From NCBI RefSeq assembly GCF_024453815.1, contig NZ_CP072934.1, forward strand, positions 434,001-498,000: a stretch of 64,000 nt of DNA. Direction: 5' to 3'. A program made the translations under genes and the position numbers. Below are positions 43,876 through 55,775 of the stretch, in pieces. Numbering within the stretch: the first letter of the stretch is position 1; every line of letters starts with the position of its first letter. This stretch comes from Corynebacterium pseudogenitalium. Its GTDB lineage: Bacteria; Actinomycetota; Actinomycetes; Mycobacteriales; Mycobacteriaceae. Below the pieces are notes generated by a model. The model was not told where the DNA came from and ran no database searches. It saw nothing but the letters and a program-made list of their open reading frames with translations.

Positions 43876-44003
43876 GCAACCTACCCTACTTGAATTCTGC
43901 AGTACTGAAATAGCGCTTCAGCGTTTTTGTGGTTTAGGGTTAGGGGCCAGATCGAGACAGGGCCGAGATTCAGCCTGATGGAGCCGCGCGGAAGGAGCAA
44001 GAC

Positions 44004-44663
44004 ATGCTTGGAGCGTTGTCCTTTGCGTTTATTGATTCCATCAACGTGTTGTTGATCGGGGTCATCGTGGCAGTCGGCGTGGTCGCCTCCCAGGCGCAGC
44101 GGCAGTACGCGAAGATTACGGCGCTGCTCATTGCTGGCGACTGGCTTGGGGTGGCGAGTCTCGCGGCGGTGATGTTGTTCGTATTCGATGGCCTCGGTCC
44201 GGTGGTGCAAACGTTTGTCGAAGGCCCCATTTTCGGGTGGCTCCTCATCGCTACTGGTCTCCTGACCGCGGTGCTCGCGCTTCGCGGGGGAGACAACCAC
44301 GCGTTGATTGAACGGGTGATGCGCCCGCTGCGAGCACCCAACGCGCTGACGGTGCTGACGGGGTTTGTGCTGGGGATCGTCCAATCGGCGACGTCGATGC
44401 CGTTCTTCGGCGGGCTTGCGGTGCTGTCTGCGACGGGTCTTGATACCGCGACGAAGTACAGCTTCCTGGTGCTCTACGCGACGGTCGCGCTGTCCCTACC
44501 CACGCTGTGCGCCCTGCTGGTCGGTTGGGTGCGGGCGAAGCCGGACTCGGTTGCTGGACGAGGTTTCGCGTGGGCGCGCTCACACCCGGATACGGTTGGT
44601 TTGACCGCGACGTGGGTGGTATCGCTGCTGCTAGGTGTAGTCGGCGTGGCGCATTTGCTGTGA
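44004..44663 (+). CDS. GAP/Sap-like integral membrane protein
   Basis: 219-residue membrane protein with about six hydrophobic segments. It starts MLGALSFAFIDSINVLLIGV and has the layout of the GAP family (Sap, sulfolipid- or glycopeptidolipid-addressing proteins), a group distantly related to LysE-type exporters. It may help move a lipid or small molecule across the membrane. An SD (GGAAGGAG) precedes the ATG. The next gene, alr-tsaE, starts 14 bp later, so they may be co-transcribed. The family call is moderate. Confidence 0.6.
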   Translation: MLGALSFAFIDSINVLLIGVIVAVGVVASQAQRQYAKITALLIAGDWLGVASLAAVMLFVFDGLGPVVQTFVEGPIFGWLLIATGLLTAVLALRGGDNHALIERVMRPLRAPNALTVLTGFVLGIVQSATSMPFFGGLAVLSATGLDTATKYSFLVLYATVALSLPTLCALLVGWVRAKPDSVAGRGFAWARSHPDTVGLTATWVVSLLLGVVGVAHLL

Positions 44664-44677
44664 TCGTTGTTCAATAG

Positions 44678-46231
44678 ATGCCCATGAACGCTTTAAAACT
44701 TCGCATTGACCTGGCGGCGATTGCCCACAACACGAGGCAGATGCGCCGTCAGGCTGGTGGCGCGCGCTTGATGTGCGTGGTGAAGGCGGATGCCTATAAC
44801 CACGGCGCGGCGAAGTGCGTCCCCATCATGGAGGCGAACGGTGCGGATGCGTTCGGCTGCGCGACGATCGCGGAGGCGGCTAGTGTGGCGAAGCTGACGT
44901 CGAAACCCGTGATGGCGTGGCTGTGGGCTCCGGGGGAGGAGCTGGTGGAGGGCATTGAGATGGGTGTGCCGAGTCTTGCGCACCTGCGCGCGCTTATTGA
45001 CGCCCCCTTCGTCCCCACCGTGCATCTGATGATCGACACGGGGATGAACCGCTCGGGCGTAGATGAGGAACAGTGGCCGGAGCTGTTCGCGATGGCCGCC
45101 GAGGCGCAACAGGCCGGTCAGATCCGTGTGGCCGGGCTGATGAGCCATTTTGCGTGCGCGGATAACCCAGCGGACCCGTACACGGACCGGCAGCTGGCGA
45201 CGTTCCGTGAAGCGCTCAACCAGGCGCACGAGGCGGGGCTAGAGGACCTGGTGAACCACGTGGCGAACTCGCCGGCGACGTGGACGAGGGACGACGCCCG
45301 CTTTGAACAGATCCGTCCCGGGATTGGCCTGTACGGGTTGGAAGCAATCGACGGCACCGACAACGGGCTGCGGCCCGCGATGAGCTGGGTCGCAACAGTG
45401 ACCGCGGTCAAACCGATCCGCGCGGGGGATCCGGTGAGCTACTCAGGGACATGGACTGCGCCCGAGGACGGGTTTACCGCCGTGGTGCCCGCCGGCTACG
45501 CGGACGGCGTGATGCGCATCTGGCAGGACCGGATGGACGTCACCATTGACGGAGCCCGCTACCCCCAGGTGGGTCGGGTGTGCATGGATCAGATTGTGGT
45601 GTGGCTGGGCGCAAACGAAGCCGGTGTCGCGCCGGGCGATGAAGCGGTACTTTTTGGCGCCGGCGGCGTGAGTGCGGACGAGTTCGCGCTGCGGGCGAAC
45701 ACCATTCACTACGAGGTGCTGTGTGCACCGAAAGGACGGACAGTGCGGGAGTACGGTGGCAGGCGCGTATGCGAGACGCGCGAGGAAACGCAAGCGTTGG
45801 GGCGTGAGCTGGGGGAGACTTTGCGCGCCGGGGACGTGGTGATTCTCGACGGCCCGCTCGGCGCCGGGAAAACCACGCTGACGCAGGGCATTGCCGAAGG
45901 GATGCAGGTCAAGGGGCGTGTGACGAGCCCAACCTTCACCATCGCCAGGGAACACCGCGCGAAGGAGGCGGAGGGGGCGTCGTTAATTCATGTCGATGCC
46001 TACCGCCTGTTGGGGGAGGGCAGCTCTGGCGACCCGCTGGGTGAGCTCGATGCTCTCGACCTTGAGTCGGAGCTCGACCGCAGCGTCGTGGTGGCCGAGT
46101 GGGGTGGTGATCTCGCAGCTCACATCGCCAGTGAATACCTTTTGGTCACCATTGACCGCACCACGCTCGTGGAGCAAGACGAAGACAGTGAGGGCCGCAT
46201 CATCACATGGCGGTGGGTGCACACAGAATAG
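44678..46231 (+). CDS. alr-tsaE: Alanine racemase-TsaE fusion
   Basis: 517-residue bifunctional protein. Residues 1 to about 360 are a PLP-dependent alanine racemase (PLP Lys36 in VVKADAYNHG, the VCMDQIVVWLG block near the catalytic Tyr region), making D-alanine for peptidoglycan. Residues about 365-517 are TsaE, with Walker A GPLGAGKTTLT (about 391), TSPTFTI and HVDAYRL. TsaE is the ATPase of the t6A37 tRNA-modification complex. The two genes are adjacent in many actinobacteria, and as I recall the fusion is annotated in corynebacteria. ATG 44678 or 44684 may be used. tsaB, rimI and tsaD lie just downstream. Confidence 0.93.
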   Translation: MPMNALKLRIDLAAIAHNTRQMRRQAGGARLMCVVKADAYNHGAAKCVPIMEANGADAFGCATIAEAASVAKLTSKPVMAWLWAPGEELVEGIEMGVPSLAHLRALIDAPFVPTVHLMIDTGMNRSGVDEEQWPELFAMAAEAQQAGQIRVAGLMSHFACADNPADPYTDRQLATFREALNQAHEAGLEDLVNHVANSPATWTRDDARFEQIRPGIGLYGLEAIDGTDNGLRPAMSWVATVTAVKPIRAGDPVSYSGTWTAPEDGFTAVVPAGYADGVMRIWQDRMDVTIDGARYPQVGRVCMDQIVVWLGANEAGVAPGDEAVLFGAGGVSADEFALRANTIHYEVLCAPKGRTVREYGGRRVCETREETQALGRELGETLRAGDVVILDGPLGAGKTTLTQGIAEGMQVKGRVTSPTFTIAREHRAKEAEGASLIHVDAYRLLGEGSSGDPLGELDALDLESELDRSVVVAEWGGDLAAHIASEYLLVTIDRTTLVEQDEDSEGRIITWRWVHTE

Positions 46232-46238
46232 GAAGATG

Positions 46239-46251
46239 TAGGCTGTAGGCC
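46239..46251 (+). promoter_or_regulatory. -10 box of the small membrane-anchored gene
   Basis: TAGGCT (46239-46244) lies 7 nt before the ATG at 46252 without an SD, so the small gene and tsaB-rimI-tsaD could start from a leaderless promoter. Confidence 0.5.
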
Positions 46252-46752
46252 ATGCTGAAGCTGAACAATACTAGCCGTGGTTGGGTCGCTATTGCGTGTG
46301 CACTGTGGGTGATTGTGCTCGTTGCTCTCATTTTCATCCCACTGACCAAGCCGTCCCCAATGGCGGCTGCGACGCCAACGAATTCTCTTTCCCGCTCCCT
46401 TGAAGAGGTCAAGCCTGGTGGTGAAGCCGTTGCGGGCCAGCTCATCGACCTGACTCGCGTCTACGACAAGGACTACATCGGGTTCACCACGCTGTGCCCG
46501 AACGAGCCGGACCAGCTGCTGCTGAGCAAGCTGCAGGCGCTGAACCTTGACCAGGACCGCTTCGATTTCTCCGGCGACTGGGGTTACATGCTGCTGTTCG
46601 ACGAGGACCAGAACGCGGAGATCGACCTGGACAAGGTGGAGCTTTCCAAGGTGAACATCTGCTCCATCCCGCAGTCGGAGATGTTCCCAATGAATACGCC
46701 GCTGCCGTTCCACAAGGACGGTAACGGCTGGGTCATGGGAGTAGCGGCTTAA
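46252..46752 (+). CDS. Membrane-anchored protein of unknown function
   Basis: 166-residue protein with one N-terminal transmembrane helix (about residues 11-30) and an extracytoplasmic domain. Two cysteines (TLCPNEP, about 82, and VNICSIP, about 137) could form a disulfide. I recognise no named family. It lies between alr-tsaE and tsaB, sharing its last base region with the tsaB start (TAATG). The position among t6A genes is probably not functional evidence. Confidence 0.7.
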   Translation: MLKLNNTSRGWVAIACALWVIVLVALIFIPLTKPSPMAAATPTNSLSRSLEEVKPGGEAVAGQLIDLTRVYDKDYIGFTTLCPNEPDQLLLSKLQALNLDQDRFDFSGDWGYMLLFDEDQNAEIDLDKVELSKVNICSIPQSEMFPMNTPLPFHKDGNGWVMGVAA

Positions 46753-47420
46753 TGCTGACGCTGGCGCTCGATACAGCCACGCACGACCTCGTTGTCGGCG
46801 TGGGCGAGCAACAGTCGCGCCGCGTGGATGCACAGCGGGTAATCAGAACCCGCTCGCATAACGAACTTTTGGTCCCCACTGTCAACGAACTACTGGCGGA
46901 AGCGGGCTGCACCTACGGTGCGCTCGAAGCCGTCGTCGTTGGCGTGGGGCCTGGCCCGTTTACGGGGCTTCGCGTAGGCATGGCCACCGCGTCCGCCTTC
47001 GGGCAGGCGCTGGGGGTGCCGGTGTACGGGGTCTGCACCCACGACGCCATCGCCGCGGAAGCCGGGGACACCACCGGGAAAAGCGTGCTAGTGGTCACTG
47101 ATGCGCGCCGCCGCGAGGTGTACTGGAGCCTCTACCGTGACGGACAGCGCGTCGACGGCCCACACGTCAGCGCTGCCAGCGCGATCGACGTCGAGGGCGA
47201 CGCGGTGGACCTCCTCGTTGTCCCAGAAGCGCTGCGTGAGACTGTGACTGTCGCGGCTGGTGAGGTACGCGATCTCGCGCCGGGTGTTCGCGGCTTGCTC
47301 GCCGCGTGCGATCCATCAGATACGCCGGAGCCACTCACACCGCTGTACCTGCGCCGCCCGGACGCCGTGCCGCCGAAGCCGCGCCCGCGCTCTGCTGCGC
47401 TGCCGGACATCAAACTGTGA
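46752..47420 (+). CDS. tsaB: tRNA t6A37 biosynthesis protein TsaB
   Basis: 222-residue ASKHA-fold partner of TsaD in forming threonylcarbamoyl-adenosine at tRNA position 37. The start LTLALDTATHDLVVGVG and the GPGPFTGLRVGMATA block are diagnostic. It overlaps the rimI start by 4 bp (GTGA). Confidence 0.95.
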   Translation: MLTLALDTATHDLVVGVGEQQSRRVDAQRVIRTRSHNELLVPTVNELLAEAGCTYGALEAVVVGVGPGPFTGLRVGMATASAFGQALGVPVYGVCTHDAIAAEAGDTTGKSVLVVTDARRREVYWSLYRDGQRVDGPHVSAASAIDVEGDAVDLLVVPEALRETVTVAAGEVRDLAPGVRGLLAACDPSDTPEPLTPLYLRRPDAVPPKPRPRSAALPDIKL

Positions 47421-47890
47421 ATATCCGGGAGCTCACACCCAGCGACGCAGACGCAGTCGCGGCGCTGGAGGCGGTGCTGTTCGCTGGCGAGACCCCGTGG
47501 TCGCGGGAGGTGCTGCTGACGCAGTTCGCGCAGCCGTACACGTTCTATATCGGCGCCTTCGACGACGAGGGCGCAATTCTGGGGTATGCGGGCCTTGCGA
47601 TGCTGGGCCCGCGCAACGACCCGGAGTTCGAAATTCACACCATCGGCGTCGCGCCCGAGGTGCAGCGCCGCGGGGTGGGCAGGGAGCTGATGGACCAGCT
47701 CGTCCACACCGCCGACCTTCTCGACGGCCCGATGTTCCTCGAGGTGCGCACCGACAACTCCGCGGCGCTTGGCATGTATGAGCGCTACGGCTTTTCCGTG
47801 GTTGGCACCCGAAAGAATTATTATCAACCTTCTGGCGCGGACGCGTTTTCCATGATGCGTCCGCGGAAGAGCGAAAGGGAGCAGGCATGA
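47417..47890 (+). CDS. rimI: Ribosomal protein S18-alanine N-acetyltransferase RimI
   Basis: 157-residue GNAT acetyltransferase. The acetyl-CoA loop [15 protein letters not shown] and the C-terminal [23 protein letters not shown] are clear. I chose the GTG at 47417, overlapping the tsaB stop, because the translation is family-like from [14 protein letters not shown]; the longer frame lies in tsaB. It overlaps tsaD by 4 bp. Confidence 0.93.
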   Translation: MNIRELTPSDADAVAALEAVLFAGETPWSREVLLTQFAQPYTFYIGAFDDEGAILGYAGLAMLGPRNDPEFEIHTIGVAPEVQRRGVGRELMDQLVHTADLLDGPMFLEVRTDNSAALGMYERYGFSVVGTRKNYYQPSGADAFSMMRPRKSEREQA

Positions 47891-48939
47891 TTGTTGCCGG
47901 GATTGAGTCATCGTGCGACGAGACGGCCGTTGGCATTGTCGACGTCCACTCCGACGGCACCATGGAGATCCTTGCGAACCAGGTGGCGTCTTCGATGGAG
48001 CAGCACGCACGCTTTGGTGGCGTGGTGCCCGAGATCGCGTCGCGTGCCCACCTTGAGGTGATGCCACAAGTGATGGCCGCGGCACTGGAAGAGGCCGGTA
48101 TCGATGCCCCGGACGTGGTTGCGGCGACGATCGGGCCTGGTCTTGCCGGTGCGCTGCTGGTCGGCGCGTCCGCTGCGAAGGCCTACGCGGCGGCGTGGGG
48201 TGTGCCGTTTTACGCCGTGAACCACTTGGGTGGGCACGTGGCGGTGGCGAACCTGGAGGGCCAGGAGCGGCTCCCGCACTCGGTGGCACTGCTGGTCTCT
48301 GGTGGGCATACGCAGTTGTTGGAGGTTGAGGCCGTTGGCAAGCCGATGCGCGAGCTTGGCTCCACCCTTGATGACGCCGCCGGCGAGGCCTACGACAAGG
48401 TCTCGCGCCTGCTTGGGCTTGGCTACCCGGGCGGCCCGGTCATCGACCGCTTGGCAGCGAAGGGTAACCCGGATGCGATTCCGTTCCCGCGCGCGCTCAG
48501 TAAGGCCGACGATCTGCGGGGCGAGCACCGCTTCGACTTCTCGTTCTCCGGCTTGAAGACTGCCGTAGCGCGCTACGTGGAAAAGGCGGAGCGCGAAGGC
48601 TGGGTGGTCAACGTGGAGGACGTGTGCGCGTCGTTCCAGGAGGCGGTGTGCGACGTACTCGTGCGCAAGGCGCTGCTGGCACTGGAGGAGACCGGTGCGA
48701 AGACGCTGTTGCTCGGCGGCGGGGTGGCGGCGAACAGTCGCCTGCGAGGACTTGCCCAAGAACGTTGCGAGAAGGCTGGCGTGGAGCTGCGTGTACCGCG
48801 CTTCGGGCTGTGCACCGATAACGGCGTGATGATCGCGGCGTTGGCGGGCCAGCTCATCCATGAGGGGGCCAAGCCTTCGGAGCTGTCCGTGGCGACGGAT
48901 ACGTCGTTGGAAGTGGAGATCCCGCTCGTTCACCAGTAA
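47887..48939 (+). CDS. tsaD: tRNA t6A37 threonylcarbamoyltransferase TsaD
   Basis: 350-residue catalytic subunit that transfers the threonylcarbamoyl group to A37 of ANN-decoding tRNAs. The start [17 protein letters not shown], the metal-binding HLGGHVAVA and the [11 protein letters not shown] block are present. It completes the t6A set with TsaE (fusion) and TsaB in one cluster. The groESL promoter follows. Confidence 0.97.
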   Translation: MIVAGIESSCDETAVGIVDVHSDGTMEILANQVASSMEQHARFGGVVPEIASRAHLEVMPQVMAAALEEAGIDAPDVVAATIGPGLAGALLVGASAAKAYAAAWGVPFYAVNHLGGHVAVANLEGQERLPHSVALLVSGGHTQLLEVEAVGKPMRELGSTLDDAAGEAYDKVSRLLGLGYPGGPVIDRLAAKGNPDAIPFPRALSKADDLRGEHRFDFSFSGLKTAVARYVEKAEREGWVVNVEDVCASFQEAVCDVLVRKALLALEETGAKTLLLGGGVAANSRLRGLAQERCEKAGVELRVPRFGLCTDNGVMIAALAGQLIHEGAKPSELSVATDTSLEVEIPLVHQ

Positions 48940-48963
48940 AGATTGGTGAGTGTCGTCACAATG

Positions 48964-48997
48964 TTGAGTGTTAGCACTCGCAGGGGTAGAGTGCTAA
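48964..48997 (+). promoter_or_regulatory. groESL promoter with CIRCE operator
   Basis: TTAGCACTC (48971-48979), 9 nt, GAGTGCTAA (48989-48997) is a perfect CIRCE element, the HrcA repressor site. It overlaps a promoter: TTGAGT (48964-48969), 17 nt, TAGAGT (48987-48992). HrcA bound here would block groESL until heat stress. Confidence 0.95.
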
Positions 48998-49105
48998 CAA
49001 GGTTGTGGAGAGCGCAGTTGTACACCCGCGACGACGGCTGGGCCTTCAAATAACCGCAAAACTACTGAACTGATAGATACAACATTGAAGGAAGGCGTTC
49101 AGATC

Positions 49106-49405
49106 ATGGCAAACGTCAACATCAAGCCACTGGAAGACAAGGTTCTGGTACAGATCGCTGAGGCGGAGACCACGACGGCATCCGGCCTGGTTATCCCTGA
49201 TTCCGCTGCTGAGAAGCCACAGGAGGCAGTTGTTATCGCTGTCGGCCCTGGCCGCTTGGATGAGCAGGGCAAGCGCATTGCTGTCGACGTCAACGAGGGC
49301 GACACCGTGATCTTCTCCAAGTACGGCGGCACCGAGCTGAAGTACAACGGTGAAGAGTACTTGCTGCTTTCCGCTCGCGACCTGCTGGCCGTCGTCGAAA
49401 AGTAA
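49106..49405 (+). CDS. groES: Co-chaperonin GroES
   Basis: 99-residue 10-kDa chaperonin that caps GroEL. The start [19 protein letters not shown], the mobile-loop region and the [19 protein letters not shown] block are typical. I chose the ATG at 49106; an upstream frame adds seven residues. It lies 21 bp before groEL under the CIRCE-controlled promoter. Confidence 0.97.
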   Translation: MANVNIKPLEDKVLVQIAEAETTTASGLVIPDSAAEKPQEAVVIAVGPGRLDEQGKRIAVDVNEGDTVIFSKYGGTELKYNGEEYLLLSARDLLAVVEK

Positions 49406-49420
49406 TTGAAGGGGGCGTAG

Positions 49421-51037
<1,617 letters not shown>

Positions 51038-51057
51038 TTAGTGTTTGTGACGAGGGG

Positions 51058-51090
51058 AGCCCGGACGGATATATGCCGTTCGGGCTTTTG
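51058..51090 (+). terminator. Terminator after groEL
   Basis: AGCCCGGACGG (51058-51068) pairs with CCGTTCGGGCT (51076-51086) over 11 bp with one G-U, followed by TTTT. Confidence 0.88.
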
Positions 51091-51173
51091 CGTTCCTGAT
51101 GGGTCAGGCTTTGGGAATGGCATGCTCGGCGCTGTACCCTTAGGCGATACTGGAAAGGAGTCGGGCGTCGCGT

Positions 51174-51758
51174 ATGAGCGGTATAGATACTGATGACGTG
51201 AATGCGCAGCTTGCGCAACTGCTGCCTGCTGCACAGTCCGGTGATGATCGGGCGACGCAGCGCGTCGTTGCGCTCATTTATCCATTTGTGCTGCGCTACG
51301 CCCGCGCCCGCATTGGCGGTGGGCGCACCCCGACCCCGGAAGACGTTACGCAGGACGTGTGCTTTGCAGTAGTCAAGGCGCTCAGTACCTATAAGGACCA
51401 GGGTAAGCCGTTCATGGCATTCGTGTACGGGATTGCATTTAATAAGGTGACGGATGCGCACCGCAGCTATGCGCGAGACCGAATGCTGCCTACCGAAGAT
51501 ATCCCCGATGGGGTATCGCAAGAGGCGGATCCAGAGGGATATGCGCTGGATGTCGACGCGAGTAACAAAATGCGCGAGCTGCTCGATGTACTCAATGAGA
51601 AGGCGCGAAATATCATTATTCTTCGCGTATTTGTTGGCCTTTCGGCGGAAGAAACAGCAGAGATTGTTGGCGGGACAGCTGGGTCGGTTCGTGTCGCACA
51701 GCACCGTGCCCTGGCTCGCCTGCGTGAGGCCCTTGAAGAAGAGGAGTCTGCGAAATGA
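51174..51758 (+). CDS. sigD: ECF-like RNA polymerase sigma factor SigD
   Basis: 194-residue sigma factor with region 2 (about residues 30-95; FVLRYARARIGGGRTPTPEDVTQ read in parts) and region 4 (about 130-190; LRVFVGLSAEETAEIVGGTAG). The downstream gene encodes an RsdA-like anti-sigma factor overlapping by 4 bp, the SigD-RsdA arrangement of Corynebacterium and Mycobacterium. In Corynebacterium SigD is known to control cell-envelope genes. An AAAGGAG element lies 13 nt before the ATG, a long spacing. Confidence 0.92.
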   Translation: MSGIDTDDVNAQLAQLLPAAQSGDDRATQRVVALIYPFVLRYARARIGGGRTPTPEDVTQDVCFAVVKALSTYKDQGKPFMAFVYGIAFNKVTDAHRSYARDRMLPTEDIPDGVSQEADPEGYALDVDASNKMRELLDVLNEKARNIIILRVFVGLSAEETAEIVGGTAGSVRVAQHRALARLREALEEEESAK

Positions 51759-52513
51759 CACGTGATGCTCACCGCATCCCGCAGTTTGATGAGCTGTTGG
51801 CGGATGACGCCCTGTTGACCAAAGCGTCACGTGGAGAGGACCCTAGCGACGGCACCGATCCGCTTTTGGGCCTGATGGGTGCGCTGCGCGAGGACGTCGA
51901 GCGTCCGATGCCGGAGCCGCCATACATAGCGCCCGTGGCGGCGCCTGCGCGCAAGCAGATGAACCCGTGGCTCAGTGGGCTTGTGGGCGCGGCAGCAGCC
52001 ACCGCAATCGTTGCTGGAAGCGGGGCAGTGTTGTACAACGTGACTCCTGATTCCCCTCTGTGGCCAGTAGCCTCAACCGTGTTTGGGGAGCGGGCGTCGG
52101 TCATGGAGCTTGCGAGCACGCTCGACGAGATGGAAGTAGCCAGCGATGAGGGTAACGGCGACGCTGTGCGTGCCCTGGTGTTACAGGCCAAGGCGTTGCT
52201 TGACTCCATGGATGTGAAGAAGACGCAAGGGTCTGAGCCCACGGTGGCGTCGACAATCCCCGAGGTGACGGTGACGCGCACCGTGACTGTGACGGTGACA
52301 CCTGAGCCGCGCGAACCGGTGACGGTGACGCAGGTGGTCACGGAGCAGCCTGCCGTCGAGCAGCATTCCTCCGCGCAGCCGACAGTGAGTGCGGAACCGA
52401 GCGGTGCGCACGTGCCGGCTACTACAGGCAAGGACGCCGCGCCGGAATCGCCAGTGGCGACGACCTCCCCCAAGCCGGTTGAGCCCCCGGCGTCAGCCTC
52501 GCCGCAGCACTAG
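51755..52513 (+). CDS. rsdA: Anti-sigma-D factor RsdA
   Basis: 252-residue membrane protein. The N-terminal sigma-binding part (about residues 1-50; IPQFDELLADDALLTKASRG) is followed by a transmembrane helix (about 72-93), an extracytoplasmic TPDSPLWPV element and a long Thr/Val/Pro/Glu-rich low-complexity tail (about 165-252). It holds SigD at the membrane until proteolysis releases it. It overlaps sigD (ATGA) and its end overlaps the convergent DUF5319 gene by 4 bp. Confidence 0.88.
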   Translation: MTRDAHRIPQFDELLADDALLTKASRGEDPSDGTDPLLGLMGALREDVERPMPEPPYIAPVAAPARKQMNPWLSGLVGAAAATAIVAGSGAVLYNVTPDSPLWPVASTVFGERASVMELASTLDEMEVASDEGNGDAVRALVLQAKALLDSMDVKKTQGSEPTVASTIPEVTVTRTVTVTVTPEPREPVTVTQVVTEQPAVEQHSSAQPTVSAEPSGAHVPATTGKDAAPESPVATTSPKPVEPPASASPQH

Positions 52514-52887
52514 CGCCCGGCGGACTCGATGCCGTCCATGTACCCCAGCGCGTAATCCCACGTGACATAGGCGTTGACGTCCGGGTTAGCGCTTGGTTCG
52601 TGGACGGGCGGCAGCGCGTTGTTGAGCGTGGAGATCATGTTTTGCTCCATGATGTCCCAGTCGTAGTAGTGCGTCTGCTCGCAGTCTTCACACATGAAGA
52701 AGATCCCGAGGATGCCGCGGGGGCGCAGGATACGTTGTGCGTCGCGGACGTGGGCGAGGTCGTGAATGATCGCCTGCCGCTCCTCGCTGCTTAAGGGCTC
52801 CGGCTGTTCGTCGTCCTCGATGAACGATGCCGGGTCGTTCGGGTCGTTTGCGAACGGGTCGAGTGGCATCATGTCGTCGTAATTCAC
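52510..52887 (-). CDS. DUF5319 family protein
   Basis: 125-residue acidic cytosolic protein of the DUF5319 family, found near sigD/guaB in actinobacteria. The FMCEDCEQTHYYDWDIMEQN block contains a CxxC pair that could bind metal. I chose the GTG at 52887 because a -10-like TAGGCT lies 7 nt upstream; the longer frame runs through that box. The function is unknown. Confidence 0.8.
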   Translation of the reverse strand: MNYDDMMPLDPFANDPNDPASFIEDDEQPEPLSSEERQAIIHDLAHVRDAQRILRPRGILGIFFMCEDCEQTHYYDWDIMEQNMISTLNNALPPVHEPSANPDVNAYVTWDYALGYMDGIESAGR

Positions 52888-52900
52888 ACCGATCAGCCTA
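52888..52900 (-). promoter_or_regulatory. -10 box of the DUF5319 gene
   Basis: On the minus strand TAGGCT (52900-52895) lies 7 nt before the GTG at 52887, fitting a leaderless start. Confidence 0.5.
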
Positions 52901-52928
52901 TTGTGTGGGGAGTAGCAAGGCCAATTAG

Positions 52929-54560
<1,632 letters not shown>

Positions 54561-54596
54561 TCCTTTCTGACTGGCTCCTGAAGGAGAGAACCTGAC

Positions 54597-55751
54597 ATGC
54601 GTGAATATGTAGAAATTGGCATCGGACGCGAAGCCCGCAAGGCCTACGACCTTGACGATCTGACCCTGGTTCCGACGCGGCGCACCCGCTCGTCGAAGGA
54701 CGTCAACACGGAGTGGCACATCGACGCCTACTCCTTTGACATGCCGCTCGTATCCCACCCGACCGATGCCCTAGCGAGCCCCGAGTTCGCCATCGAGATG
54801 GGTAAGCAGGGTGGACTTGCGGTGCTCAACGCCGAGGGCATCCTGGGCCGCCACGCGAACTTCGAAGAGGCGATCAACGAGGTCTGCGGGCAGGCGCCAA
54901 ATCCCAAGGACCTCGAGCAGGAGAACTACCACGAGATTCCTAGCAAGATTGCCAAGGCTACGGCAACGCTGCAGAAACTCCATCAGGCCCCAATTAATTT
55001 GGACGTGTTGAGCGAGCGCATTGCGCAGGTCCGCGCGTCGGGCGCGACCGTCGCTGTGCGCGTGAGCCCGCAAAACGTGCGCGAGCTTGCTCCGGCAGTG
55101 ATCAAGGCCGGTGCAGAGATCCTGTTCGTGCAGGGCACGTTGATTTCCGCCGAGCACGTGCAGCCCGGTGGGGAACCGCTGAACTTGAAGGAGTTCATCG
55201 GCTCCCTCGACGTTCCGGTCATCGCAGGTGGCGTCTTCGACTACACGACGGCCACGCACCTGATGCGTGCTGGCGCAGCCGGCGTGATTGTTGGTTCGGG
55301 TCGCTCCTCTTCCGGCCTGGCGCTGGACGTTCCTCTCGCAACTGCGATTGCCGACGTGGCTGCGGCTCGCCGCGACTACTTGGACGAGACCGGTGGCCGT
55401 TATGTCCACGTCATCGCTGATTCGGCACCGTCGAACGCCGGAGACATCGCGTTGGCACTCGCCATGGGCGCCGACGCCGTCATGGTAGGCAGTCTGTTCG
55501 CGAAGGCGAACGAGGCCGCTGCTGGCGGCGCGTACTGGGAACCGGCGGCTGCGCACCCGCGCTTCCCGCGCGGCGAGGTTGCCAACTGGGAGTTCGGCGA
55601 TCGTCTTCCGCTGTCTGAGATTTTGTTCGGTCCATCGAGCGATTCGGGCGCTGCCACGAACTTAGTGGGCGGTTTGCGCCGTATTATGGCGAAATGTGGG
55701 TACACTGATCTCAAGTCGTTCCAAAAGGTCGACGTGACCGTCCGCCCGTAA
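54597..55751 (+). CDS. guaB3: GuaB3-family IMP dehydrogenase-related protein
   Basis: 384-residue TIM-barrel protein of the GuaB3 family found beside guaB2 in actinobacteria. The N-terminal DLDDLTLVPTRRTRSSKDVN and the LFVQGTLISAEHVQP block support the family; there are no CBS domains. The place of the catalytic-Cys loop reads VGSGRSSSGLALDV, without cysteine, so it should not work as a classical IMPDH. Its role is not settled. The SD GAAGGAGAG precedes the ATG. Confidence 0.9.
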   Translation: MREYVEIGIGREARKAYDLDDLTLVPTRRTRSSKDVNTEWHIDAYSFDMPLVSHPTDALASPEFAIEMGKQGGLAVLNAEGILGRHANFEEAINEVCGQAPNPKDLEQENYHEIPSKIAKATATLQKLHQAPINLDVLSERIAQVRASGATVAVRVSPQNVRELAPAVIKAGAEILFVQGTLISAEHVQPGGEPLNLKEFIGSLDVPVIAGGVFDYTTATHLMRAGAAGVIVGSGRSSSGLALDVPLATAIADVAAARRDYLDETGGRYVHVIADSAPSNAGDIALALAMGADAVMVGSLFAKANEAAAGGAYWEPAAAHPRFPRGEVANWEFGDRLPLSEILFGPSSDSGAATNLVGGLRRIMAKCGYTDLKSFQKVDVTVRP

Positions 55752-55762
55752 ACAGATTGACC

Positions 55763-55775
55763 TAATATATCGAAT
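55763..55775 (+). promoter_or_regulatory. -10 box of the PAS gene
   Basis: TAATAT (55763-55768) lies 7 nt before the ATG at 55776 with no SD, fitting a leaderless transcript separate from guaB3. Confidence 0.55.

Noticed and set aside
46239..46252. Repeated TAGGCTGTAGGCC as a binding-site repeat
   Set aside because: It is better explained as a -10 box and spacer; the repetition is short and may be chance.
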